A stretch of DNA of 64,000 bases from Breviolum minutum Mf 1.05b.01 (lineage: Eukaryota > Sar > Dinophyceae > Suessiales > Symbiodiniaceae), in NCBI GenBank assembly GCA_000507305.1, contig DF240855.1, positions 1-64,000 of the forward strand. Direction: 5' to 3'. This document shows positions 46,904 through 58,319 of the stretch, in pieces. Both the position numbers and the translations under genes were made by a program. The notes under the pieces are model-generated. The model saw only the letters and a list, made by a program, of their open reading frames with translations, did no database searches and had not been told where the DNA came from. The stretch's first letter is position 1; every line of letters begins with the position of its first letter.

Positions 46904-47042
46904 GGATGCGCAGAATGCCAGACAGAATGCCATACACATGTAAGAACGCCATACGAATGCCATACAGCTAGAGGAAGAATGCCATATGTATGGCATTCTC
47001 AGCGTATGGCATTCTGAGTGTATGGCATTCTGTCTGGCATTT
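46904..47042. repeat. Palindrome J built from GAATGCCATAC words
   Basis: The left half contains cagaatgccagacagaatgc and four further gaatgccata-like words. The right half contains the complement, tatggcattctcagcg, tatggcattctgagtg, tatggcattctgtctggcat. The centre is near 46985 at atatgtat. Repeats are both direct within an arm and inverted between arms. Confidence 0.8.
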
Positions 47043-47195
47043 TTTTGAATTTTTAGAAATATGTTTTTTCAAACAAAAATCAGAGTAGAATCTTGCGAAA
47101 ACAAATTTACCTAGGATCATCAACTATTTTGGCGCCAGGCCAGCTCTACACTTTCAGGAGCGAAAATTTCCAAAATGACCATGTTCCAAAAGTAG

Positions 47196-47264
47196 CTCAC
47201 TGGAATCACCCTATCAAAATGGATGATTTGGGGGTACCACTATTTTCGGAAACATCCATATTCA
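47196..47264. mobile_element. Family C-like fragment
   Basis: gatttgggggtaccactatt and ggaaacatccat resemble the right arm of family C. A related ggtgtttccaaaaatagggg taccccaaa is at 46688. Confidence 0.4.
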
Positions 47265-47334
47265 AAATCAACAAATTGTCCAACACCCGAATTCAGAATC
47301 TAAGTACCAACTTCATATCATATTCATTACCCAT

Positions 47335-47430
47335 GGCCCATCCCATGTATGGTATATTGACCTATACATGTATCATAAAAATCCAACCAAATGTAGGTAA
47401 ACATACCATACATGGATGGTATGGGTTATA
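47335..47430 (+). mobile_element. Fold-back element family A, copy 5
   Basis: Includes tcccatgtatggtatattga, catgtatcataaaaatccaa, aatgtaggtaaacataccat and acatggatggtatggg. Confidence 0.75.
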
Positions 47431-47699
47431 TCTATTCCCAAACGAAAATTTGATGGAAATTCATCTAACATGACCTCACATCACTTGAGCCACAAAAAAA
47501 GAACTCTTACTTTCCATTGAACCCTGGTTGTTTAATGGGGATCCTTACAGTGGTTGACTATGATACCCACATAACTGGGTAGCATATGTAGCATAATCCC
47601 CTTTATAACCTAAACATACCTAAACAACCAGTTTTTTTTTTCATTGCTCACTTCCATTCCTCCTCTGCTTCTTTATCCGGCCTGTAGCTTTGTTCCCAG

Positions 47700-47829
47700 A
47701 GGCCGACTACGTCGGCTGGGTGTAGGCAAAGCGTCCAGTTTGGGAGGCACCTTGGATGCCGTTGACGCCATGTTAATGGCCTCGGCCTCGGTGCATGCTG
47801 TGGAGATCATCAAGGAAACTGGAAACTGA
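47700..47829 (+). CDS. Terminal exon candidate
   Basis: The acceptor is ggcctgtagctttgttcccag. One leading base, then 42 residues to TGA: GRLRRLGVGKASSLGGTLDA, VDAMLMASASVHAVEIIKET, GN. About half the codons in the second half are RNY, a strong coding hint. A minus-strand alternative (SLMISTACTEAEAINMASTA) exists but scores less well by eye. Confidence 0.42.
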
Positions 47830-48112
47830 TCTTGAGAAACCCAACGTCTTTTGCCTTTCATGAACATCAATGAATCATTTGGTTTGGCTTTAGAAGTATG
47901 ATTCATCAGAACCTGTAATTAATAGAGGTATACAATCGTGATACAAAAATGGTTGAAGGGGCCCTAAGAAATTCAAATCGGGCTGAAACAATCCAAATCT
48001 CTTAGCAAAAGCCGGGGGCAAACATCAACACATCGATTCTTATTAAACACTACATTCATCTACATTCCATCTGCCATTCCAAATCCCGATCTAAACAGAT
48101 CAAAAAACAGTG

Positions 48113-48288
48113 TAAACAAACAAACAAACAAACAAACAAAGGAACGAACAAACGAACAAGCAAGCAAGCAAACAAACAAACACACAAACGAACGAACGAA
48201 CGAACGAACGAACGAACGAACGAACAAACAAACAAACAAACAAACCAAAGCAAAGCAAAACAAAACAAAACAAACAAACAAACAAACC
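48113..48288. repeat. (AAAC)n / (AACG)n tetranucleotide array
   Basis: Runs of caaacaaacaaa flank a central gaacgaacgaac block, with caagcaagcaag variants. Long Val/Cys/Phe/Leu-rich frames on the minus strand arise from the repeat. Confidence 0.9.
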
Positions 48289-48499
48289 ATCAAACCGCAT
48301 TTCACTCCAATGTCCCCCTCAATTTCAGGTTTTGGGGCAGTGGAAATGTTGCTGTGACGAACCGCCTGCCCAGTTGCTGTCACTCCGGCGCTTACCCGGT
48401 TGCTGAACCCCCCAGCAGCGAGCGCGTTTGACGCGCACGCTTGAAATGCAAATTCAGAGCAAAGGGTAGGAATTTAAGTCAACCTGTGGTAAAAATTGT

Positions 48500-48608
48500 C
48501 ATACCCATAGGATCCATGTATGATCATGTATGGTATATTTAGCTACATGTACCATAAAAATCCAACCAAATGTAGGTATATAGATATACCATACATGGAC
48601 GGTGTGGG
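48500..48608 (+). mobile_element. Fold-back element family A, copy 6
   Basis: tcatacccataggatccatg, ggtatatttagctacatgta, aaccaaatgtaggtatatag, ataccatacatggacggtg. The left arm carries a small tgatcatgta duplication. Confidence 0.75.
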
Positions 48609-49758
48609 ACTTGTCACCCACAAAACAATGGTGTTACATTGAAGGTACCGAAAACACTAAGTCACTTTCTCACTTGATCCATGGATTCTCAGTGATGTAT
48701 GATGCTTCAGCGATCACCAAGTTAAAACGGGTACTATCAGCGACAATGGTAGATTTTTCCATTCATGCCAAAGGTGGGCTTTGCAACATTTTTTCCGGAG
48801 TTCCCTTCACACAAAAGACCGGGATCTATGAACTCGTTTTCTTGGCATTAACATGTCAATGCACAGTCGATGTGAAGTACGTTGTGGTCATGTAAATACT
48901 GTGAATAAATATGTATATTCATATGCACACAAATGCCGCTTTAGATTTGGGATATTTCATGATACAACATGCAAATGTCAAGGCACACATGCATACATAT
49001 TACAAGCATACAAGAGATCTGTCTCTGTTGATGTATGTGCGTATCTATGTCTGCATCTATGTATATATATGCATGATGCATGTCAATTTATGTGGCCGCT
49101 TACTGTGTTCTGTTGAACATTTCAATCATCAATGCCGGTACATTTGTCACACATCATGGTTCATAAATCCAGCCCTTATGAGACCTCCAATAAAATGACC
49201 AACACTTTCCAGAAACCTCAAATGCCCGACATGCTTTGAAACCTGATTCCCCCACAGCACAAATCCATACAAATCCTTTGTGCCGCTTCATGACATCGTC
49301 ATCGCCGTTTCAAGAAAAAAACATGAAAATGAAGCAACGTGCTATCCGCGCTTCACCACAGCTAGGCGCAGGTTTATTCACGGCATTTGGCAGTCCAGTA
49401 AAAAAAAACTCAACTCATCTCACACGAAACACATATAGGTGCTTTGTAAAGATAGTAGTACCAAAAATGATCACAAGTTGGATAATCCCGCCCAAATAGT
49501 ACTGAACAATTTTGGATAACTCCAACATTGGTAAAACATGATCACCTTCAAGTCCCGTTTTACTAATGGGCCATCAATGACTTCTTCATCCATTATATAT
49601 TATGTGATATTTCGTTATCATCATTAGAAACACAACAAATCTCCAGCAATCATCCTTTGCTTAGTTGCTTCAGCATTGGGATACATGTTGGCTGTAAAAA
49701 TAAGGAACCTCATTCGTGTACAGATTAGCTTAAAAACTCACCACCACCCGAGGTTTAG

Positions 49759-49862
49759 GTGGTACATTGGGCTTGCCATTGGTGAATCCAAACCCCCCGG
49801 TTTTTGTGTCCGTCCCTCCTTTGGCAACTTGGCTGCCACGTTGGGATGGGTTGGAGCATCGG
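49759..49862 (+). CDS. Internal exon candidate
   Basis: The acceptor is caccacccgaggtttag and the donor GCATCGG|gttgag. With one leading base it reads WYIGLAIGESKPPGFCVRPS then FGNLAATLGWVGAS. Another frame, TLGLPLVNPNPPVFVSVPPL, is also open. Codon pattern favours the first. No family is recognised. Confidence 0.38.
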
Positions 49863-50516
49863 GTTGAGCGACAGTCTATTGGACGATTTTTCGATCAACC
49901 CGGAAGCACAGGAACTTACGAAATTTCGGATCTATGTGTGAAGTGGATCAAGTGAATGGCAATATTTTTCTCAAATCTGTTGTTTTAAGCTTGGAGTTCC
50001 CTTGGCAAATAGAAAGTAGCTCTGCGTTCGGCCTCAAGATCACCAAAGGTCTTTTCTCTCATGATCTCTTTTTTGGAGTTGGTGTGTTTGAGACGATCGT
50101 TTGCCAAGGCAAAGTTGATGGCCAAAACAAATAGTGGCTAGAAATCTACCGCTGATTTACTTTCAGGTTACAAATTGGTGAAAAGTCAGGAGCAAATAGA
50201 GTTGCAAATCTACTGTGAATTCACCCTTCATTTGAAGAAACATCCGCTTGGAGTACAGCATTCAGGCGTTGGTCCATACAAAACGTTTTAAAGGAATCAA
50301 TTCAAATACCAAACAAAAAAGGTGAACCGAAGTCTCTTGAAGAGCACAAAGTGGTACCTAAATCCGTTTGATGCCACACATATGTGACCGGCTTGAGTTC
50401 CCTATGCTTGAGCTGAAAGACTAGAACAGATGTCCATACTTGTGTGGACACCCGAAGGGAGTAGTTTTTTTAGGGATTGGCTAACAGCGCCCAAATAGCG
50501 CGGAAAAACACCCAAG

Positions 50517-50688
50517 GGCTTGTTCTGCCTCGAGTGTGGCAGCATTCTCCCACGATCTCTTCCAACCAGATCTGCTCCCCAAATGGATCAAACTGGATAT
50601 ACTGTTGATGGAACTTGGATATGAAAAAGAAACTGCTGCAGGCTGCAGTTTTGTCCAACCGTATCACCGAGGAAATGAAAGTTTTTAA
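50517..50688 (+). CDS. Coding-like segment, frame and strand unresolved
   Basis: After aaacacccaag, one frame starts GLFCLECGSILPRSLPTRSA, with a CxxC reminiscent of an RNA polymerase zinc ribbon. Another reads AFSHDLFQPDLLPKWIKLDI then LLMELGYEKETAAG to 50688. On the minus strand YIQFDPFGEQIWLEEIVGEC after ttccatcaacag is equally natural. A genuine exon is likely, but which one is unclear. Confidence 0.28.
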
Positions 50689-50875
50689 ACAACTCTCACC
50701 TAGAAGTCATCCAAGAACTTTACTCATTGAGGCACATAATTCCTTAATTTCGGAACCTGGATCTGGTCGAAAAACCCCGCGGTTTTCCATCCATCATTTT
50801 ATGAGGAAACTTCAGAAGCCGCCCGAGCAGCAAAAAGGGAGCCCTTCAAAATGTGACGTTGGCGGAGGTGAGTAA

Positions 50876-52220
50876 GTTGGGAAAGCCATTCACAGCCTTG
50901 GTTGAACCGAGGACGGGGCCCCCTGTGAGGGCAGGGGGATCACTTGTCCCCCCTGTGAGCGTTAAAAGATAGTAGTAACCTCTATGAATATGGAGGTTTT
51001 TGGGCCCAAATGAATTCTGTATCAGTCATAACTCCATTTGTAAATTCAATGTATAATCATAAAATGGTGAGGATATTAAAAACCGTAAAGGAAGCAGTAT
51101 TCAATGGGAACATCTTCAGGGTGACGTTTTTATTTTTAATACCTGGTAAATCCCTCATGCTTTGCATCAAAGTCCCTGATTGTATTGGCAAAGGACCTTT
51201 CTAAATGGAGATGTGTTTGCTTCTAGGTAAAAGGTGGTAGGGTTTCACATAACCACCTACAGGTCAATATGTTATGTGGCATAGAAATGGTATTGCTGAT
51301 ACTGTTTTTTTTCGGATGATTATCTTACCAAAACCAGCAAACCCCTCCGTTGATGCAGCTCGTTGCAAACCAACACAGAACCTAAATTGGTGAACTTCAG
51401 CTGTGCGAAAAGCGGAGTGTCGTCTGTCATCATGGATATTACTCGATGGGGAAACAACAAGAAGACAACAGCGAATGATTATCACTGAATGATGCTGGAT
51501 GTATATTGTCCACAATCAAAAAGAACAATGTCTTTGTCATGGACCCAATCCATTAGACGTGAAATGGCAACTTCTAGCAAGAAACATATAAAACTAAGCT
51601 TGGTTTCCGAATCCGATCTGGCCAAAGTATTCGCAGCACCGAAATTGACAGGCATGATCCTATAAGATTCAATAGCCTATTAAGGCAGCTGTCTGTGATA
51701 CGCAACTTGTTCTTTCAGCTGCATAAAAGGGATACACTCTACATGGACAATCTACATCCAATGTACAAGTGAACATCTTTTAAACGAAACTTTATAACTT
51801 CAATGGAACAACCAACTTCCGATGATACGCATGTAACAGCATATATACAGCAGCTGCTTGCTGAGCAACAATGCATTGACATTGAAATTCCTACATCTAG
51901 CAGAAATCAAGGACCAGCTGGGTCCCCTGAACCATAGTTACAACAACATGTTTTTGAACAACATCATTTCAAATATAGACTTCTTCATCATCAACATGTC
52001 GTTGATTCACCAAACTCATCCAGGTCCCCAAAAACCCCTCAACGTGACACTTTCCCACCACGTGGTTTCCCTTCCACCACGTTGCTGTTGTCGGTTGTGG
52101 TGGATGCTTCACACGAGTTGTGTTGGATGTCTCTGTGGCTTCAGCGGTGGGCGGGGCCTAAGGGGGGGGGAAATTTCAAGCACTTCCCGAGGACGTTTGT
52201 TTGTTGAAAGCATATGGTTG
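50876..52220. other. No clear gene
   Basis: ORFs are short and overlapping. A GC-rich ccccctgtgagggcaggggg block near 50920-50960 is a short inverted/direct repeat. Confidence 0.35.
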
Positions 52221-52238
52221 GTATATTTTTTCTATGAT

Positions 52239-52330
52239 CAGGTAGGTACTTTCTGGATTTTTCTGGTAGGTATTTGCGCAAACAAACAGCTATGGTTGGT
52301 ATTTTGACAACAATTTTCTAGTTGGTGGTT
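52239..52330. mobile_element. Repeat family D, copy 2 (opposite orientation)
   Basis: gatcaggtaggtactttctg through tgacaacaattttctagttgg is the reverse complement of 5071-5160. It runs into agttggtggttgaaccaacc, a motif also found near 59505-59600. Confidence 0.65.
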
Positions 52331-52457
52331 GAACCAACCAACCTATTTGAAAAATATGCTCGTCAAATGTTGGAAACCACCAACTAATCTAGACTTGGCT
52401 TTTGGTTGAGGCACCCATTTAAGAGCTTCTTTAAAAACCTCTGATTTTTATGCCAAG

Positions 52458-52617
52458 GTGCCGCCACCGGTGCCGTTGTTGGGGCGGCGCTTGGGTTGGA
52501 ACCCGCCGTGGCCGCGGTCACCGGAAAGCCTCCGATGCGGCGCAGTGGCCGTGTCTTGCCGGTGCAATGGTTGATCCTTGGCGGAGTGAGAATTGCATCG
52601 AGTGGAGGGAACGGCTT
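52458..52617 (+). CDS. GC-rich exon candidate
   Basis: The acceptor is gatttttatgccaag and the donor GGCTT|gtatga. One frame reads AATGAVVGAALGLEPAVAAV, TGKPPMRRSGRVLPVQWLIL, with a very RNY-rich codon pattern. Another reads KASDAAQWPCLAGAMVDPWR then SENCIEWRERL. The minus strand reads TPPRINHCTGKTRPLRRIGG. GC content is far above the flanks, supporting real coding. Confidence 0.35.
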
Positions 52618-53220
52618 GTATGATGAAAGATCAACACAAAAATTTAAACAACATCTACAATCTACAAATTGAAAGCTCCTCAAGGTTTTTAGTGAGATAA
52701 ACAAAGATTTGAACATGTCATATACATGTATGGGTAAGCGGTAAAGGTTTGTTTTTTTTGGGGGAATGCTTCCTTAACATTCCTGAATCAAGAACAGCAA
52801 AGAAAGTGTAGGTAAAAGGGTATCCCCTCACAATTTTGTGATTCTCATAGTTGTCACTATTGCTGATCCCAATGCACATACGATGTACGAGGTACATGGA
52901 GATATCATAAGAAAGCAACAACAGGATGTCTAATGTGTATGTATGTGTGAGAATTCCAATTCGCAAATGGCCAGATAGCAGACTCTGATACATGCAACTG
53001 TTTTGGCTGTCTTCCCAGCATTTCGTTCGAACAATCCCAATAAATTGACCCTCTTGGAAACTGGCATGGTATTGAACAGTCCATCCTTTCAACAGGTCTG
53101 ATTTATTGCCACATCTAATTTGACTTTAAAGGATACTTAGATAACTTGCCAAAAGAGTTTTTCACAAATGGTCCGATGTTGCATACTGTACGCAACCCCC
53201 ATCTATCCCTGCCCAACAAG

Positions 53221-53408
53221 TGTGTGGCTTCATCCAGTTCCAAAATACTGATGGCCAACCAACTCTAGATCATCCAAGTACGTCTGGTTGGAAGACTCAG
53301 AAGCATGCCTGGTATCCTACGACTAGCAACTTGCAAATGCCTGAAGCTTTGGCCTTTGTTTACCGGAAGAGACTTCCCTGTAATTCTATCCTTGTTCAAA
53401 AAATGTGA
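53221..53408 (+). CDS. Terminal exon candidate
   Basis: The acceptor is catctatccctgcccaacaag. Two leading bases, then 61 residues to TGA: CGFIQFQNTDGQPTLDHPST, SGWKTQKHAWYPTTSNLQMP, EALAFVYRKRLPCNSILVQK. Polar, with no low complexity, and about a third of codons RNY. Other frames are closed over most of it, which makes this one of the clearest single exons in the window. No family is recognised. Confidence 0.48.
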
Positions 53409-54238
53409 AGCATCCTCAAGGAGTTATTAAAAGTTTACGTATAAATATACATGTCATATGGAGTCGATTTCACCTTTGTAGAACTGTTACCATACCTTTA
53501 TGCCGGGAGGCAAACGTCGACAAACGTGACCCTTCACTCACATATGTGCGAAAAACCCAAGTTCAAAGTTGGGGTGACATCCTTTGCAGGAAATTCCAGA
53601 AACTCACATGTTGCCGATCTCAGCAAACTTGGGCTCTTCATATCCCACACCGGGATATGAAATTGAAGAGAAGCGAAACACAAATTGACAAGAATTTGCT
53701 CCAAGAGAGCTCTCTTGTAAATACACATATATGGAACTATAAAATCATCCCTTTGGTCTGCACTCTGCACCTCTCTCCGTAAGAAAACAAAGATTAAAAC
53801 ACCTCATGCTGCATTTTGACCTTGACTTCCTTCAACCCTCACTTGTTTCCACCACAACCCTACCCATGCCATAAACCCACGCGTTTCCTGACCCCGTTCG
53901 CCCGAGTGTCTGCTTCCCACTATTGCCATTTTCATCAAAGGCCAAGGTGTACCAAAACCTGAAACAAAACATTAACCTGTCAACCTACCTGATAAAAGTG
54001 GGGAAGGAAAAGGGATGTGTTTTTTTGGTGGATATTAGATTGGATGAAATCATCTAATCTACTTGTAGCTAATTACTATATGATACAGTATATGTAGAAT
54101 ACTTTTTGGGTTTGGGATAGATCGGATGTAGATACAAATCTCTTGGTATGGGTAAACCTGCAGCTATACACATGGATCATGATTACAGTATCGCATTGAT
54201 ATGTGAAGTTTACACCCTATAAGCAGGGTGTTCACGGC

Positions 54239-54342
54239 TCATGACAGCGCATCCACATGTTCCTCCAGACCCAGAATTGCCCTTATATACACTCCACCAG
54301 TGTCTGATATCACGACTCTTGGCCATTTGTATACATAATTTT
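54239..54342 (-). CDS. Terminal exon candidate, strand uncertain
   Basis: The minus-strand acceptor is agtttgggaattgcag. It then reads NYVYKWPRVVISDTGGVYIR and AILGLEEHVDALS to TGA. The plus strand is open as well (HVPPDPELPLYTLHQCLISR), so confidence is limited. Confidence 0.3.
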
Positions 54343-54431
54343 CTGCAATTCCCAAACTTGAAAGAAACCCATTCGGGAGAATTCCCTCCAAAAAGAAAAG
54401 CGGTTCGCTTATTTGAATGGTTACGATTACA

Positions 54432-54541
54432 TACTGTTGATGGAAGAAATCCTGTACCACCTGGGATGTATAAAGCCCTGTAAATGTAAATAATGGGATA
54501 AACTACCTATCAACTAGTGCAGGATTCTTCCATCAACAGTA
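54432..54541. mobile_element. Fold-back element family F, copy 2
   Basis: Terminal inverted repeat tactgttgatggaagaaatc ctg / cag gattcttccatcaacagta, 110 bp overall. The left end abuts the ORF-like stretch ending at about 54430. Confidence 0.8.
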
Positions 54542-54544
54542 GCT

Positions 54545-56370
54545 CTTGGCTAACCCTTTTTTGTGCCAGGAAACTTGCCATGGCAAATGCGTTGCGAAGA
54601 ACCTGGCACCAAAAAACGGCACCAAAAAACCATGTCAGACATGCTCAACATTGCGCTGACCCGAAGAAAAACATGTCCCATCTAGAAGGTCTATATATGC
54701 GTTAAATACCGATATACTATAGGTACATTCCATAAATTCAACTTTGTGATGGGCAATGATCATCTTCCCTAATATTTTCAGTAAATACAGAATCAACATT
54801 GAGTTGATTTCATTCTATTTCTGTATATTGTCATGTTCTTGAAAAAAAATATGCTGGAGAGCTCGCCACTCAACAAAAAAAACACAAGTGAAACTTGAGG
54901 GGGAAATGGGGGGTGACTTCTCTTAATGATAGGGGGCAGGGATTCTGGGATCACTTGAAATCAACATAACACACCATATTGAAACAACATCATGCCACAA
55001 AGAGGGCGAATCATTCATGCTTCACCATCACCTGAATTGGTTTTGGGGATGTTTTGGGTAATTTTTGGGTGGTGTGTTTTTTGTTCCCAAAAGCTGAAAA
55101 TTACCAAATCTCAAGAGGTTTTCTTGGGTTTTGCTGCTGGAAACAAAAATCCCCAGGCGAAATTCAAGTCATCTTTGATTGAGCAAATACCATGAACATA
55201 TCGAATCTCACTTGTGGGCTTCACCCGCCAACAATACATGGCAACTGCTGGTCACGCGGAAATATCTTCCAAAGATTCCAAATGAAAGATCATGAAGCGA
55301 AATGACATATCTTTCAAAGATGTTCCATTCCAAATTCCAAATGAAAGATTCCAAAGATAAACGAAAAACATGTCACGATCCGAAATAATGAAAATCAAGA
55401 TCAACGCCGGATCATGATTTCTGATCTCACACAGCTCAATATAATTTATCAGCCCAAACAAAAAACTTCTCCACAACTAGGTGTAGCTAAAAACACTAAC
55501 AATCCGCTGCCCCAAGCAACCACAATACATGTGAAACATCATCGTTTGCTCGTTGGACAAACATACGAAACACCAACACACACACATCGTTAAATGGTGC
55601 TGTCTCCCATGATGTTTCTTTCTCTGATACCCTCAACAAGTCTTTCCCTCAAATCGATGTCGTATAGACCCACCGGTGTGGGTGCCGTGTAACAATCCCA
55701 CCAGTTACTTCCTTCAACAGCCGTTGTCTTTTAAAACCCACCTGGATCGTCACGGAATTTGCTTCCTGGACGGAAGGGAACCCATCCTGAGCAAGACGTG
55801 GAAAAAAACAACACAGCGGGGAACATTGCAATAACTGTTCTTGCCATGTGGATCTGATCAAACAGAATAGATGTGTGTATATATCAATATGCAAAAATGA
55901 TTAGATATCCAGCGACCACCGGAAAACCAGAAATATTTAAGCGGGAAATCCCTGCAACACAAAGGCAGGTGACAGCTCCATAAATTTCCCCACCACTTGC
56001 AGGCCAGTGTACAGTACTTTCCCGTGGCTGGTGGAGGAAGCTTCTAAATGATTGTTCCAAAAGCATCCAACAACTACAAACCCATCATTGATCCTGATCC
56101 ACAAGAGACAAAGCTCATGGTTTTGAAAATGTGAAATCAAAGTAAACCGTAGGTGGTTCAAGTCAGATCAAAGGACAAAGAAACAGCAAGGCAACTAGTG
56201 GATATAGGTGGCTGGTGATTTTCCCCAACTAAAAAAGCAACATGTGTCTAACCAGTAGCTGTTTCCTTTCACTTCAAACCACAAAGCTTAACAACCAAGA
56301 ACTGCCTGAAACTGTACTTTGAATTTAAAACATGCTCACAGGATTGACATGAATATCTTTTATTCAAATT
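54545..56370. other. No clear gene
   Basis: Contains three copies of a ccaaagattccaaatgaaag-like word at 55268-55355. Otherwise short overlapping ORFs. Confidence 0.35.
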
Positions 56371-57310
56371 TCAAAATCCAATCTTCACTTCAACCAATTT
56401 GTTCCTCCCTGTTTTGGTACCAACCCACTCCACACCACCAACAACAAAAAGGGATGTAGGGTCAACAACAAACTTGCAGCTTAAGCTACCTTCATTCAGT
56501 TGTACTTCCCAATTCTCGGCCAAAGCAAAGGATCCACGTTCCTTGTCCTTGAACCAACGTTCGAACGTCGGTTTCGGGGGCGGCACAAATTGTCACCTTA
56601 GTGCCTTTTAAAGGGGCATTTTTTAGTCAAGAAATCAATGAAAGTTAGGGTTCATGTTTGCTTCAGTGATTACTACACAAGTGAGTTGAATTGAGTTGAT
56701 GTTTGGAAACGCAACCTGCAAGTATGTGAACTTGTTCATTTTGGTCCTTTGATTGTGATGATTCAGATCTTCAACTCAGTTGTCGTTCTTGATCATGGCA
56801 GATCTCAGTGAAATAGAACATACAACGTGAGACTGTCTAGTAATCATGCAATATCAATTACTCAACCTTTGTAGCAAGAAAAACATGTCATACTGTCATC
56901 CTTCTTTTCCAGGATTCTTAATGCCAACCAACCACCACAAATGGACGGCTGTGAACCACGTTGCCAAAGTGGATTTCTAGCACATGATCTGAAACTACGT
57001 AACCCATGTGGAAGCTGGTCATTGCTGACTGTAGGGCAAAAACTAAATGAATTCCCCTCAATTCCATCAAATCCCATGCATCTCCAAGTCATTCCACACA
57101 GTGAAACATCACCCTTCATCCCCAGCACCTCTACCTCAACTGTTCCCAATTTGAAAGTGTCCTTCAACAATTCCATGGTCTTCTCCTCTGCCGCTGCCTT
57201 GGCTTCTGCCTTTGCTTCCTTTGCTTCCTTTTCGGCCTTGGGATCCTTCAACAACTTTGGCGGTTTGGGTGCATCGCTCTTTACCTTCCTGGGAGCAACG
57301 ATGGGGACAG
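56371..57310 (-). CDS. Three-exon 3' end of an unknown gene
   Basis: Exon 57310-57135 (acceptor gctgtattgtag, donor GTTGAG|gtagag) reads VPIVAPRKVKSDAPKPPKLL, then a Lys/Glu/Ala-rich helix (KDPKAEKEAKEAKAEAKAAA), then EEKTMELLKDTFKLGTVE. Lysine is nearly always AAG. Exon 57028-56936 (acceptor tttttgccctacag) reads SAMTSFHMGYVVSDHVLEIH then FGNVVHSRPFV. Exon 56547-56371 (acceptor gttggttcaag) reads DKERGSFALAENWEVQLNEG, SLSCKFVVDPTSLFVVGGVE, WVGTKTGRNKLVEVKIGF then TGA. All junctions are phase 0. The picture is a charged helical linker followed by a beta-rich end; function unknown. The last exon has a second open frame (TICAAPETDVRTLVQGQGTW). Confidence 0.5.
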
Positions 57311-57639
57311 CTACAATACAGCAACTTTCCAGTTGTTGACTGCTGGTGATTCGAAAAAGTTTCAGTTGAAAAGTTGAAACGGGATGAAACACGCATTGCA
57401 CATCAATGATCTTTGGTCCATATAAGAATTCATGGCAAACCATTCAGATACCCCGAAGCCAGCCCCTACTATGAGGAAAAAAAAGCAGTCCCACAACTGT
57501 TCCAAAAGTCCAAAAATCACACAACTACAGGTAATTTTTAGGTTTTTGTTCATCCCCTCAACTTTTTCATTTGCAACTTCAACAACTCTTGGGTTTTTTG
57601 ATTGTCACTTAGGGGATTCCCTCGTGAATGGTGCACCTC

Positions 57640-57999
<360 letters not shown>

Positions 58000-58180
58000 C
58001 TGGCTTCCATGTTTTGAACATGAATCAAAGCCAAAGGATCAAATAGAGGAGGTTGGATCTCTGTTTTGGTCATTGTTCTTTCTATAGATGATTCAACCAA
58101 GATGTATGACTCAATTGTTACATGACAGGATTTCGACAACAAAATCAATGAACTACCATAAATGGTACTGTCAATAGCTG

Positions 58181-58314
58181 TTTCTGGTTCCCTTAAAAGG
58201 TAGTAGGTGATATATAATCACCCAATTGGCAGTATATACCACTTATATACCACTTATACATTGCCAATTGGGTGATTATATGCTACCTACCACCTATTAA
58301 GGGAACCAGGAAAC
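58181..58314. mobile_element. Fold-back element G
   Basis: Arms of about 50 bp: tttctggttcccttaaaagg, tgatatataatcacccaatt, ggca, and the mirror tgccaattgggtgattatat, ccacctattaagggaaccag. The spacer holds ataccacttat twice. Confidence 0.8.
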
Positions 58315-58319
58315 TCCAT

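Noticed and set aside
48056-48383. Val/Cys/Phe/Leu-rich ORFs resembling membrane proteins
   Set aside because: All three minus-strand frames are open only because a 4-bp repeat (AAAC/AACG) cycles through the frames without stops.
50517-50624. RNA polymerase I small subunit zinc ribbon
   Set aside because: A single CxxC and GSILP are too little, and two other frames read at least as well.
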